Shown here: piece after piece, positions 26,161 to 34,178 of the stretch
How the letters are laid out: every line of letters begins with the position of its first letter
How positions within the stretch are numbered: position 1 is the first letter of the stretch
Source: Nitrospiraceae bacterium
GTDB taxonomy: Bacteria; Nitrospirota; Thermodesulfovibrionia; UBA6902
Direction of reading: 5' to 3'
NCBI GenBank assembly: GCA_003599275.1
Contig: QZJG01000038.1
Location: 1 to 51,236, forward strand
Length of the DNA stretch: 51,236 nt
The notes under the pieces: model-generated
The model's input: only the letters and a program-made list of their open reading frames with translations
Told to the model about the DNA's origin: nothing
The model's database searches: none
Made by a program: the position numbers and the translations under genes

Positions 26161-27504
26161 TTGAAAGATATGACAGTTACAAAGATCCTCCATGTGGATA
26201 CGCTAAATCAAAATAAACGATTATTTAATATCCTGTTATTAGTCATTATCGGGGCCTACGTATACCTGCAGGTGTACCATTTTCTGGCCATTCCGGACCC
26301 GCTGCTGTTTCCCGATTCTGCCAGATATCTGAAGACCACCACGGTTTTCAGTGACGCCCTACTGCCTGAACATGGCGTTACTCCGCCTGTAGTGCCGCTT
26401 ATTTATAAACTTCTGGGCGAAGATATTAATGTCATAGCATTTTCCCAGCTCGTCCTTTCCATCCTTTCATGGGTTTTTTTGTCTTATGCGGTTTCAAGGA
26501 CCATGAAGAGCGTTTGGATATCGCTTATTGCTTTTATCGCAATCCTGACCTTCAGTCTCAGCAGCGCAATTTCTTTATGGAATGGCGTGATATTGAGTGA
26601 ATCACTCAGTCTGTCAATTTTTGCGTGCTTTATTGGAAGCTGGATTTTAATGTTCGAGAAACAGTCCTTAAAGAGAAGTTTATTATTGATAACAGCATCT
26701 GTCCTCTTCGCTCTTTCGCGTACTGCTCATGTTTACCTGCTGCTTATGCTGGGGTGTATTCTCGGCGTAGCCGGACTCTTCAATCTGCGTGCTGTCAAGC
26801 GCAAATACTGTCTTGCCTTCTCGGTTATTTATATCGTCATGTCTCTGCTGTCAAATGTTTCTGCCAATGTCGGAACACAATGGACAGTCTACTTTGTTGA
26901 TGTATTGTCGACAAGAATATTACCGGATCCTGAGAAGAGGGAATATTTTGAAAAACATGGAATGCCTGTTGATGAGAATTTAATGAAATTGGAGGGTAAA
27001 TTCGCTCAGGAAGGTAACTGGGCTTTCCATAATGATCCCAACCTCGAAGAATTCAGGAAGTGGCTCTATTCCAGTGGAAAATCAACATATGTCCGGTTTT
27101 TGCTGACGCATCCGCACTTTTTAATAACCGGGCCTTTTGAGGATTTCCTGCAAATGATGTACGGATACAGATTGATATACTATGCCCCGAAAGGGTATTC
27201 AAGTCCCCTGGGAGCATTGTTTGATTACATGGATTCTCCGCTGATATTCCCAATCTATATTTTTGCTGCAGGCATTCTTGCAGGCATGAACCTTATTTTT
27301 GCAGGTTCGGGGAAATCGACCGTATCGTTGGTGCCGATTATAATGATGCTTCTCGTTTATCCTCTTATGGCTTTAGTCTGGCATGCCGATTCCCATGAAC
27401 TGGAGCGACATGTACTTACTTTCTCAGTGCAGGCCCGTTTGAGTTATATTCTGCTTGGATTGTTTACCATTAATGCACTATTCTCAACCTCATCCCAAAA
27501 TTAG
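26161..27504 (+). CDS. GT-C-like polytopic membrane protein
   Basis: 447 residues, about ten to eleven hydrophobic segments. After the first helix comes 'FPDSARYLKTTTVFSDALLPEHGVTPPVVPLIYKL', with a conserved Asp in the first periplasmic loop and a Thr-Pro-Pro stretch, as in ArnT/PMT-like GT-C proteins. Start TTG at 26161 or ATG at 26170. It follows the SGNH gene by 26 bp on the same strand, so an operon of two is likely. No family can be named with certainty. Confidence 0.75.
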   Translation: MKDMTVTKILHVDTLNQNKRLFNILLLVIIGAYVYLQVYHFLAIPDPLLFPDSARYLKTTTVFSDALLPEHGVTPPVVPLIYKLLGEDINVIAFSQLVLSILSWVFLSYAVSRTMKSVWISLIAFIAILTFSLSSAISLWNGVILSESLSLSIFACFIGSWILMFEKQSLKRSLLLITASVLFALSRTAHVYLLLMLGCILGVAGLFNLRAVKRKYCLAFSVIYIVMSLLSNVSANVGTQWTVYFVDVLSTRILPDPEKREYFEKHGMPVDENLMKLEGKFAQEGNWAFHNDPNLEEFRKWLYSSGKSTYVRFLLTHPHFLITGPFEDFLQMMYGYRLIYYAPKGYSSPLGALFDYMDSPLIFPIYIFAAGILAGMNLIFAGSGKSTVSLVPIIMMLLVYPLMALVWHADSHELERHVLTFSVQARLSYILLGLFTINALFSTSSQN

Positions 27505-27527
27505 ACAATATCTTCATTTAAGTATCC

Positions 27528-28487
27528 TCACGTTCTTTTCTCAATTAAATTTAATAATAATTGAGTTGTTTTTTTAAGAAGAAAGGCTGATAACAAAGAT
27601 AACACTATATAAAGTAACGTTTGTTGCAATAAGCTCATTCCACCTAAAAAACCGAATATACAACTATGAGTCAAATATAATTCATAAGATATAAAGCCTA
27701 ATAAGCCCGGGACCATTAATGCTTTCGATGAGACTACTTTTACAAAAAAAAGCATAATTGCAATGCTGGCGAAACAAGTCAGTCCTATATCTATCATTCC
27801 CACATATTTCAAGGGCAGATTGTCTCCGATAAGTGGAACTTGTTGAAATCCAAAAATTAATATAGATATCGAGAGAAAAAATAATGTGAGATGGAATGAA
27901 TTGCTTTTACCGAGATATGCTGCTATTTTTTCTTTATGCGATGATATCATCAATCCTGCAAATACGGAAAAAGACTGTGTCCTCCAGATTTCATCCCGCG
28001 TAAAAATCATAAGGGTAAATGAGACAAGCAAAAACATTAGCAACCTATGGTTCGGAGTTTTTAATAACGAACACGTAATGAAGAAGTATGCATAGGTGAA
28101 AACAATGAACTGTAGAAACCATCCGGGGAAATGGGGCGGGTATTCAATTAGAAATACATAAGAAAAGATATCGCTGATATTTATTTTATTGAAAAGCACC
28201 AGGAGAAGAATGATTAACCAATAAGGTAAAAAAATCTTCTTTAATCTTTTGGAGAGGAAATTTTTAAGCCCGTCTCTGGTAAACCGTTCATTTAATCCAT
28301 AGCCCGAAAGCACCAGGAATAAACAAACGGCAATCATATTAAAGTGGAAACATAAATATCTTAAATAAGTTCTGTCAGGCGTGATCCATTGGTAATAATG
28401 ACAAATAAAAATTATGAAAATAGCAATTCCTCTTAAGCTGTTTGATAGTTCAAAAGTTATTAAGGCTTTATTCTTATTATTGTTCAT
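27528..28487 (-). CDS. Acyltransferase-3 family membrane protein
   Basis: 319 residues from ATG 28487 (a GTG at 28514 would add nine residues; no ribosome binding site helps). N-terminal motif 'SNSLRGIAIFIIFICHYYQWITPDR' with the His that is essential in this family, about ten membrane segments, and the motif 'YELYLTHSCIFGF'. Presumed to acylate a sugar at the inner membrane. Last gene of a five-gene minus-strand operon that also encodes two SGNH hydrolases and an alkaline-phosphatase-superfamily enzyme. AT-rich. Confidence 0.87.
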   Translation of the reverse strand: MNNNKNKALITFELSNSLRGIAIFIIFICHYYQWITPDRTYLRYLCFHFNMIAVCLFLVLSGYGLNERFTRDGLKNFLSKRLKKIFLPYWLIILLLVLFNKINISDIFSYVFLIEYPPHFPGWFLQFIVFTYAYFFITCSLLKTPNHRLLMFLLVSFTLMIFTRDEIWRTQSFSVFAGLMISSHKEKIAAYLGKSNSFHLTLFFLSISILIFGFQQVPLIGDNLPLKYVGMIDIGLTCFASIAIMLFFVKVVSSKALMVPGLLGFISYELYLTHSCIFGFLGGMSLLQQTLLYIVLSLLSAFLLKKTTQLLLNLIEKRT

Positions 28488-28527
28488 GAGTTGACTGTTT
28501 AGAGCGATTTCCACGGTTTGAACCGGT

Positions 28528-30540
28528 TTATTTCATTGATAATTCTGAAGATTGTATGATGCTTTTATTAGCAAGAGCAAGTTTGTCGTCAAGTAAGCTT
28601 TTAAGCCTGCGTGCGATTTCCGGTTGCTCATCAAAAATATTTTGTGTTTCATTAGGGTCGGTCTTGAGATTGAAAAGCAGAGATTTATTGTCTTCCAAGT
28701 AATGAATGAGTTTATAGTTACCTTCCCATACCGCGAATGTGCCTTTGGTAATTTGTTGATATTCAATAGCAGGGTTACTGATAAGCTGCATGGAAAACAC
28801 TGGCAATGACTGTCTGGTCTCCCCGTTAGTTAATGGAAATAAGGATGACCCTTCCATCCATGACGGCACAGGGATATTCGCAAGTTCAAGGATGGTTGGT
28901 GCAATATCTGTCTGTTCAACTGGTACATTTATTACAGCGCCATTTTTTTCCCCTGGCGTTTTAATTACGAGAGGAATGTGCACTAATTCCTCATAAAGAT
29001 GAGGACCACTATGGCCAAGGTAACCATGTGAAAAAATTTCTCCATGATCAGATGTGAAAACAATAATTGTGTTTGAAATATCAATCAGTTCAGAGAGACT
29101 GGATATAAATGACTTAAAGAGGTCATCAGAATATAGAATGAATTCATCGTAGCGTTCCCTGAGAATATCTATATTTTTTTGCCTTTCAGGTATGTATTCT
29201 GGTAGTTCAAATTCAACTGATTGTTTTCGTTTAGTATTAAACTCATTATGATTCCCCAATATTCCTGTCTGAAGATTTGAGGGCAAGTAAGGATGATGAG
29301 GTGGAAGGACATGTAAATATGCAAAAAAAGGAAGACGAGAATGGTTTTTGGGGTTAATTTCAGATATTTTTTTGAGAAAACGATTATAAACAATATCTGG
29401 TGGAAATATTGTGGTATATGTATCAGGGCGATATTTTCGCAACACATTAGATATATACTCATTATTTATAATCCAGTCTCGCGCCAAGTCGTTTTTTACA
29501 TGACTTATGGTCCTGTCTAACCACCAGTTTTTGGGCAAACTTAGTGTATTCGACGGATCTTGCACTAAAAAAGCATCACTCATTCCTAAACCGGCAGGAT
29601 GCGCAATACTGTTTTGTACAAGCCCATAAATTATGTAACCATTATCCTTAAGTATACTCGGTAAATTTCTTCCGTATTTTTTGTTTCTTAAATAGAAAGG
29701 ACGATAATGCCAGGCACGATGAGTCCATGGCCTTTGTCCGGTCAACAAACTCATGGTAGAAGGATATGTCCAGTTGCACGAGGCATAAGCCTTCTCAAAA
29801 ACTATTGCATCTTTTGACCACTCGGACAAGAAAGGAGTTGTCGGGCGGTTGTATCCATACATGCTCATATCTTGCGCAGTTAATGTATCCCATACTACCA
29901 TGATGATATCAGGTCTTTTTTTGAATTGGTCTTCGGTTTTGATCTTCGAAAGCTGAACTGATTCGCTTTTGATTTCTGAAGTGTTCTTCTGAAATGCCGT
30001 GAATAATACGGCGAAAATGAATAATAAAGCAAACAACGAGGCAACAGGTGTAATACGTTGAGCTATTCCAATAAGCACGCGTTCAACATATTCACTTATT
30101 TTCAATCTGTGCAGGATTTTTTCAATATGCTTATGAAAAAACCATATAACAAGCGCTGTAAAAACAATGATAATTGTGTAAGTTGTAAAATTATCTAAAC
30201 CGGTCAGACGCTGGAAAGAAAAGTGGAAGAATTTTGTTTTTATGTAATAAATAAATCCGCAGCCCAACAGTCCCGCTATCAGATGTTCAAAACGAATAAA
30301 TTTTAAAGGCTTCGGCATTATTATGGTAATCCCATATACTGCGAACCAAAAAACAGAAGCTAACAAGATTCCCATAATTGACCAAATGATAAATACTAAC
30401 GATAAATCGGGCAGGAAATCCGTAAATTTCATGTAAAAGGAATATCCATCCCATTTATAAAACGCATCCCTGATAAACATGAGAGAAAACACAACGAAAA
30501 ATATTCGAAGAATTACAAGATAAGATTTTTTAGCCGTCAT
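28528..30540 (-). CDS. Membrane-anchored alkaline-phosphatase-superfamily enzyme, sulfatase-like
   Basis: 670 residues: about five membrane helices (about 10-190) and an exported sulfatase domain (about 205-660). It has the metal Asp in 'DIIMVVWDTLTAQDM', the active-site region 'SCNWTYPSTMSLLTG', and the second metal site 'VFTSDHGEIFSHGYLGHSGPH'. The position used by formylglycine in true sulfatases (Cys/Ser-x-Pro-Ser) is Thr258 here (T-Y-P-S). Thr at that position is used by LtaS and phosphoethanolamine transferases, so this is more likely a phospho-group transferase than a sulfatase. Between an SGNH gene and an acyltransferase in one operon, it may decorate the surface glycan. Confidence 0.85.
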   Translation of the reverse strand: MTAKKSYLVILRIFFVVFSLMFIRDAFYKWDGYSFYMKFTDFLPDLSLVFIIWSIMGILLASVFWFAVYGITIIMPKPLKFIRFEHLIAGLLGCGFIYYIKTKFFHFSFQRLTGLDNFTTYTIIIVFTALVIWFFHKHIEKILHRLKISEYVERVLIGIAQRITPVASLFALLFIFAVLFTAFQKNTSEIKSESVQLSKIKTEDQFKKRPDIIMVVWDTLTAQDMSMYGYNRPTTPFLSEWSKDAIVFEKAYASCNWTYPSTMSLLTGQRPWTHRAWHYRPFYLRNKKYGRNLPSILKDNGYIIYGLVQNSIAHPAGLGMSDAFLVQDPSNTLSLPKNWWLDRTISHVKNDLARDWIINNEYISNVLRKYRPDTYTTIFPPDIVYNRFLKKISEINPKNHSRLPFFAYLHVLPPHHPYLPSNLQTGILGNHNEFNTKRKQSVEFELPEYIPERQKNIDILRERYDEFILYSDDLFKSFISSLSELIDISNTIIVFTSDHGEIFSHGYLGHSGPHLYEELVHIPLVIKTPGEKNGAVINVPVEQTDIAPTILELANIPVPSWMEGSSLFPLTNGETRQSLPVFSMQLISNPAIEYQQITKGTFAVWEGNYKLIHYLEDNKSLLFNLKTDPNETQNIFDEQPEIARRLKSLLDDKLALANKSIIQSSELSMK

Positions 30541-30634
30541 CGTTTTTTTTGGTTATAAATTTTAATAATACAATTTGAGTATTTGAATGCAGGTTTAATA
30601 ATAAAATAAATTTAATTTAATCTCTATGTGGTGA

Positions 30635-31705
30635 TTACAGTAAATCAATATATCCACTATCAACAAGATAACGCTTGATTGCCTCGGCAGCGGTGAAGTG
30701 GCCTTCCGGGCCCCAGTGTCCTTTTGTCTTGAAAATTATTTTCTGCGATATTTTTTCTGCAAAATATTGACGAGTTGACATACATTTTGCTTTTTTACTT
30801 GCCTCACATATGGAAAATAAATATTTTTCTCCATCTGTAAAATCAGAGATAGTATTGATTTCGTTTCCAGACGGTAAATATGCAAATATTGGAATTGCAT
30901 TAATACTTAGAGTCGATTCTATTATTTCATGTAAAATAGTCCTCGTAATAGCTTCTTCATCTTTTTTGAGGAGTCCGTGTGATCTCTTGAAGTTATGATG
31001 CATTATTGCAAGAAGATGTAAAAACTTGGAATTTGCCCAATCCCATTTGAGAATGTTTTCAGGAGATGGAATTGGGACACCTGTAAGCTTGAGTTCACCA
31101 TCGTCTAATACAAATTTTGGTTTTGCATAATCTCTGAAAGCAAGCAAATTTCTTGACATGTCCATAGGAAGAAAACCTAATATTACAATATCCGGCTTAT
31201 ATTTCAGGCCTTCTTCTCTGAGGAGAATTAGCATTTGATCATGTCCGTAGCCGTGTACCCCCATGTTTATAACTTCAACTTGAGGTAACATCTGCTGAAG
31301 GTAATAAGAATACGTCTCATTATCGCTTACTTCATCGCCGAAGGTGAAAGAGTCTCCGATAGTAATTATGCGAAGTTTATTGGGATTTTTGATATAAGAA
31401 TAATCCTTGTCTCCTCTAAATCCATTTGAATTGGTATTTAGAGTCTTATTCCCGAATACCGTCATATTTCTTATATTAGACTTTGATCTCCATCCCCTCG
31501 AAGGGTCATAAGTGTCAAAGTTATAAAATATTTTTTCCCCGGAGGTTTGATGTCTGCTAACCCAGATGCTACGCCATCCATATTCTTCATCTTCCCATAA
31601 ACGTTCAGCAGGCATTAATAGAAAGGCAAGTCTTGCGGAAACCTCAATGGTAATGATTAAAAATGCAATATATATTGAAATGTAACCAATCTTTTTTTTT
31701 ATCAT
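30635..31705 (-). CDS. SGNH/GDSL hydrolase, membrane anchored
   Basis: 356 residues with one N-terminal helix (about 6-24). Block I 'RIITIGDSFTFGDEVSD', Gly block 'INMGVHGYGHDQM', Asn block is replaced by 'FLPMDMSRN', and the C-terminal His lies in 'KGHWGPEGHFTAAEAI'. Periplasmic face. Probably removes or transfers acyl groups on a glycan. It starts 20 bp after a 43-codon membrane peptide gene and ends 94 bp before the sulfatase-like gene. Confidence 0.85.
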   Translation of the reverse strand: MIKKKIGYISIYIAFLIITIEVSARLAFLLMPAERLWEDEEYGWRSIWVSRHQTSGEKIFYNFDTYDPSRGWRSKSNIRNMTVFGNKTLNTNSNGFRGDKDYSYIKNPNKLRIITIGDSFTFGDEVSDNETYSYYLQQMLPQVEVINMGVHGYGHDQMLILLREEGLKYKPDIVILGFLPMDMSRNLLAFRDYAKPKFVLDDGELKLTGVPIPSPENILKWDWANSKFLHLLAIMHHNFKRSHGLLKKDEEAITRTILHEIIESTLSINAIPIFAYLPSGNEINTISDFTDGEKYLFSICEASKKAKCMSTRQYFAEKISQKIIFKTKGHWGPEGHFTAAEAIKRYLVDSGYIDLL

Positions 31706-31725
31706 TTAATAATGGGGTGCCGGTA

Positions 31726-31857
31726 TTAAAATATCTGATAATTAAAGCCCCCCATTTGGGGCCCCCCGGAAGTCATTACCAGAGCAATTGTCAACAACGT
31801 GAAAATTAAAAACAAAATAATAAAATAATACTTATACTTTGACAAGAAATTTTTCAT
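31726..31857 (-). CDS. 43-residue membrane peptide, DUF5989-like
   Basis: A short gene not obvious from ORF length alone. MKNFLSKYKYYF is followed by a single hydrophobic helix (about 12-28) and a short tail ending 'GGFNYQIF'. The ATG overlaps the stop of the upstream SGNH gene (ATGA, 31857-31854) and the stop is 20 bp from the next SGNH start, so it is embedded in the operon. Size, single helix and final pattern (hydrophobic helix, T-x-G, terminal F-x-Y-x-x-F) resemble DUF5989 peptides, which are found next to SGNH and sugar-modifying genes; this is a resemblance, not proven. Likely a subunit of the SGNH/acyltransferase machine. Confidence 0.65.
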   Translation of the reverse strand: MKNFLSKYKYYFIILFLIFTLLTIALVMTSGGPQMGGFNYQIF

Positions 31858-32831
31858 CGAGATACATCCCCTTTCAATAAAACAAAGTCTAAGGTTTTTT
31901 CTGCTATGATTTTATGGGCCAATTTATTTGGATGAGCATCATCATAACTGACCCACAAGTCTATCGGGTTTTTATAAGAAGAGAATGTACCAGCCAGATT
32001 CAAATTGCTGATTCCGTTATCTGATAGAAATCCTGAAACCTTATCATATATATCGTTAAATATGGTATTGTCGACATCGTGAAGCTCGGGGAGCAAAACC
32101 ACCTGCAGTTCAATTTTTTCTTTCCGGCAGATTTCTTTCAAGTCAAGAAACGCTTTTTTAGTTCTAATCCATCCTTCATGGTCATCCGCATAAAGTTCGG
32201 AATAGAAGGATTTGAAGCTTTTGGACTCAACCTGCCTGTTCAGAAGGGCGTGAATTCTTGACCAGTAAAACGATATGAAGCGCGAATAGCCGAGAAACCA
32301 TAACTTCGATTTTTTCGGGGTAACCTCAGCATCGTTAATAAAATAAAAGGCTATTACTTTATCAGGTTTGTATTTCAGACCCTTTTCAAGAAACAGGTTT
32401 ACCTCCTGCTCCGTATTGTAATTGCCTGCTCCGAAATTAATTAATTCGACAGGATATCGCTTGTTGATCTCAGTTTCAAGGATATTTTCAAAAGAATCTT
32501 CATGTTCTACGCCCCACCCGAAAGTCAGTGAATCACCTAATACAGCGATTCTGTATGAGTCACCCTTTGCAATGGGATATTCTCTGTCGCGCAACCCATC
32601 TGAATTGATTTTTACCGTTGAATTCATCAAATGTTTCGTAACATTGGGCCTGTGAATATGGCCGATTAAAGGATTATCAGAGTCTTTCTTGACAGACATC
32701 GCATACTTCGTCATCTCAATGTCATACACTGTTTTATAATTCAGATAGACCCTTATGATTATCTCTCCGAAAATAAAAAATACAATCATGGAAAATATAA
32801 AAGCAAGGAATATTTTGCCTGTATTATTCAT
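31854..32831 (-). CDS. SGNH/GDSL hydrolase, membrane anchored
   Basis: 325 residues; N-terminal helix (about 8-26), block I 'RIAVLGDSLTFGWGVEHEDS', Gly block 'LINFGAGNYNTEQEVN', Asn block 'AFYFINDAEV' and the Asp-His pair in 'YDDAHPNKLAHKIIAEK'. All four SGNH blocks are intact, unlike the following SGNH gene, so this is the better candidate for an active esterase or acyltransferase. First gene of the minus-strand operon that ends with the acyltransferase-3 gene. Confidence 0.87.
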   Translation of the reverse strand: MNNTGKIFLAFIFSMIVFFIFGEIIIRVYLNYKTVYDIEMTKYAMSVKKDSDNPLIGHIHRPNVTKHLMNSTVKINSDGLRDREYPIAKGDSYRIAVLGDSLTFGWGVEHEDSFENILETEINKRYPVELINFGAGNYNTEQEVNLFLEKGLKYKPDKVIAFYFINDAEVTPKKSKLWFLGYSRFISFYWSRIHALLNRQVESKSFKSFYSELYADDHEGWIRTKKAFLDLKEICRKEKIELQVVLLPELHDVDNTIFNDIYDKVSGFLSDNGISNLNLAGTFSSYKNPIDLWVSYDDAHPNKLAHKIIAEKTLDFVLLKGDVSR

Positions 32832-33060
32832 TTTAGTTTTACCCTTGTTTTTGTTTTGAATTTTGAATGTGACAAATTATTTGTATGTATTTGAAAGAGG
32901 TTAAATGGCATGATTTTCAGTTAGGTTATATTATCATAACTTGGAGGAAATTATACAGTTTCTTCGTTTGTTCTTAAATGTTGATTGATGTATTTTCAGG
33001 AGATTTTGTATAATGAACGTCAATCGAAAGACTGGAACGCTGCAATTATTGAGGAGGTTG

Positions 33061-33417
33061 ATGATGATTAAAATAATTCTGGTAGTGATGGTTTTGTCGG
33101 TGGCGCTTTTTCAAGGTGCTGCATTTGCAGTAGAAACCGAAGGAGAAGTGATTTTCAGGGACACGCTTTATGGCGCTGCCATAGGGGCCGTGTTAGGGAC
33201 TGCCGTTTATCTGGTCGATACAGATGATTTTGCCGGGAAGGTCGGGGCGGGAGTGCTGGTTGGGTCCGTCGGGGGTCTGTTATATGGCCTAAAAGAGACA
33301 AGAAGTTTTGTGGAAATAGAAAAAGACAATATAAGGTTTGCCGTTCCTGCGCCTGCAATTGAAAAAAGAGACAACAGCGTCATGTATTCGGTTTCCCTTT
33401 TAAAGACTAAATTCTAA
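33061..33417 (+). CDS. Small glycine-rich exported protein
   Basis: About 118 residues from ATG 33061 (an ATG at 33064 is equally possible), with a GGAGG-type ribosome binding site just upstream; the upstream frame to 33013 lacks support. Signal peptide 'MIKIILVVMVLSVALFQGAAFA', then a Gly/Ala-rich hydrophobic segment with glycine-zipper spacing ('LYGAAIGAVLGTAVYLVD' and 'GAGVLVGSVGGLLYGL') and a beta-rich C-terminus ending in an aromatic residue (KTKF). Could be a membrane or outer-membrane associated protein. Family unknown. Confidence 0.65.
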   Translation: MMIKIILVVMVLSVALFQGAAFAVETEGEVIFRDTLYGAAIGAVLGTAVYLVDTDDFAGKVGAGVLVGSVGGLLYGLKETRSFVEIEKDNIRFAVPAPAIEKRDNSVMYSVSLLKTKF

Positions 33418-33436
33418 GATATCCTGTTTCTTTTCT

Positions 33437-33524
33437 GTCATTGCGGCTTGTCCGCAATCCGTCATCTCAGCCTCGGTTGATTCGCTTGGCATAAAAAAAA
33501 AGATTCCCGACAAGCGGGAATGAC
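33437..33524. repeat. GTCATTSCSGCTTGTC-type palindrome, copy 1
   Basis: Left arm (33437-33460) and right arm (33502-33524) are inverted copies of one sequence, each itself a small hairpin (TTGCGG-CTTGT-CCGCAA and TCCCG-ACAAG-CGGGA). The same pair of arms occurs at 35756-35814. It lies between the convergent 33417 and 33559 gene ends and could act as a bidirectional terminator. Confidence 0.8.
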
Positions 33525-33558
33525 GGATTTTGTGTGGTTTTATTTATAAACTCTTTAG

Positions 33559-34128
33559 CTAATATTTCAGTTTTAAAAAATTTCCCAGCAAATCCTTCCC
33601 TGCTTTTGTCAGTATCGATTCGGGATGAAACTGAACACCTTCGAGGATAAATTTCTTGTGCCTGACCCCCATGATCTCGTCCTGGTCCGTCCAGGCGGTT
33701 ATTTCGAATTCGTCGGAGAGGGTGTCTTTTTTGATAATCAACGAGTGATACCTCGTCGCCTCAAAGGGGTGGGGCAGACCTTTAAAAATTGTCTTTCCGT
33801 CATGGTATATCATTGAGGTCTTGCCGTGCATCAATCTGGGTGCATTCACAATCTCTGCTCCATATGCGGCGCCGATTGACTGATGGCCGAGGCACACGCC
33901 GAGGATGGGGATTTTTCCTGCAAAATGCCTGATTACTTCTATTGAGATGCCGGCTTCTTTGGGGGTGCAGGGTCCCGGAGAAATTACAATCTTCCCGGGA
34001 TGGAGCCTCTCAATACCTGGAATTGTAATTTTGTCATTTCTGAATACCCGAATATCCTCACCAAGTTCTCCAAGGTACTGAACAAGGTTATACGTAAATG
34101 AATCATAGTTGTCAATCATTAATAGCAT
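33559..34128 (-). CDS. trpG: Anthranilate synthase component II, glutamine amidotransferase
   Basis: 189 residues, standard length. Class I amidotransferase: '[23 protein letters not shown]', nucleophile Cys in '[16 protein letters not shown]' (about residue 79), catalytic His-x-Glu in '[11 protein letters not shown]'. Supplies ammonia to TrpE for anthranilate synthesis. It can serve as PabA as well in organisms that lack a separate pabA. Encoded 50 bp after trpE; the rest of the trp genes is not in the window. Confidence 0.93.
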   Translation of the reverse strand: MLLMIDNYDSFTYNLVQYLGELGEDIRVFRNDKITIPGIERLHPGKIVISPGPCTPKEAGISIEVIRHFAGKIPILGVCLGHQSIGAAYGAEIVNAPRLMHGKTSMIYHDGKTIFKGLPHPFEATRYHSLIIKKDTLSDEFEITAWTDQDEIMGVRHKKFILEGVQFHPESILTKAGKDLLGNFLKLKY

Positions 34129-34129
34129 A

Positions 34130-34151
34130 ACTCTTAACTCCTAACTCTTAG
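34130..34151. repeat. Heptamer tandem repeat between trpE and trpG
   Basis: Read on the minus strand, tandem heptamers close to AAGAGTT. The same unit appears at 35712-35739 (four heptamers of AAAGTTA type), as a 12-bp inverted pair at 35931-35942 and 35981-35992, and near 8975-8990. A low-complexity repeat family of the intergenic regions. Confidence 0.6.
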
Positions 34152-34178
34152 TTCTGCAGGGCGCATTGCAATATGCCA

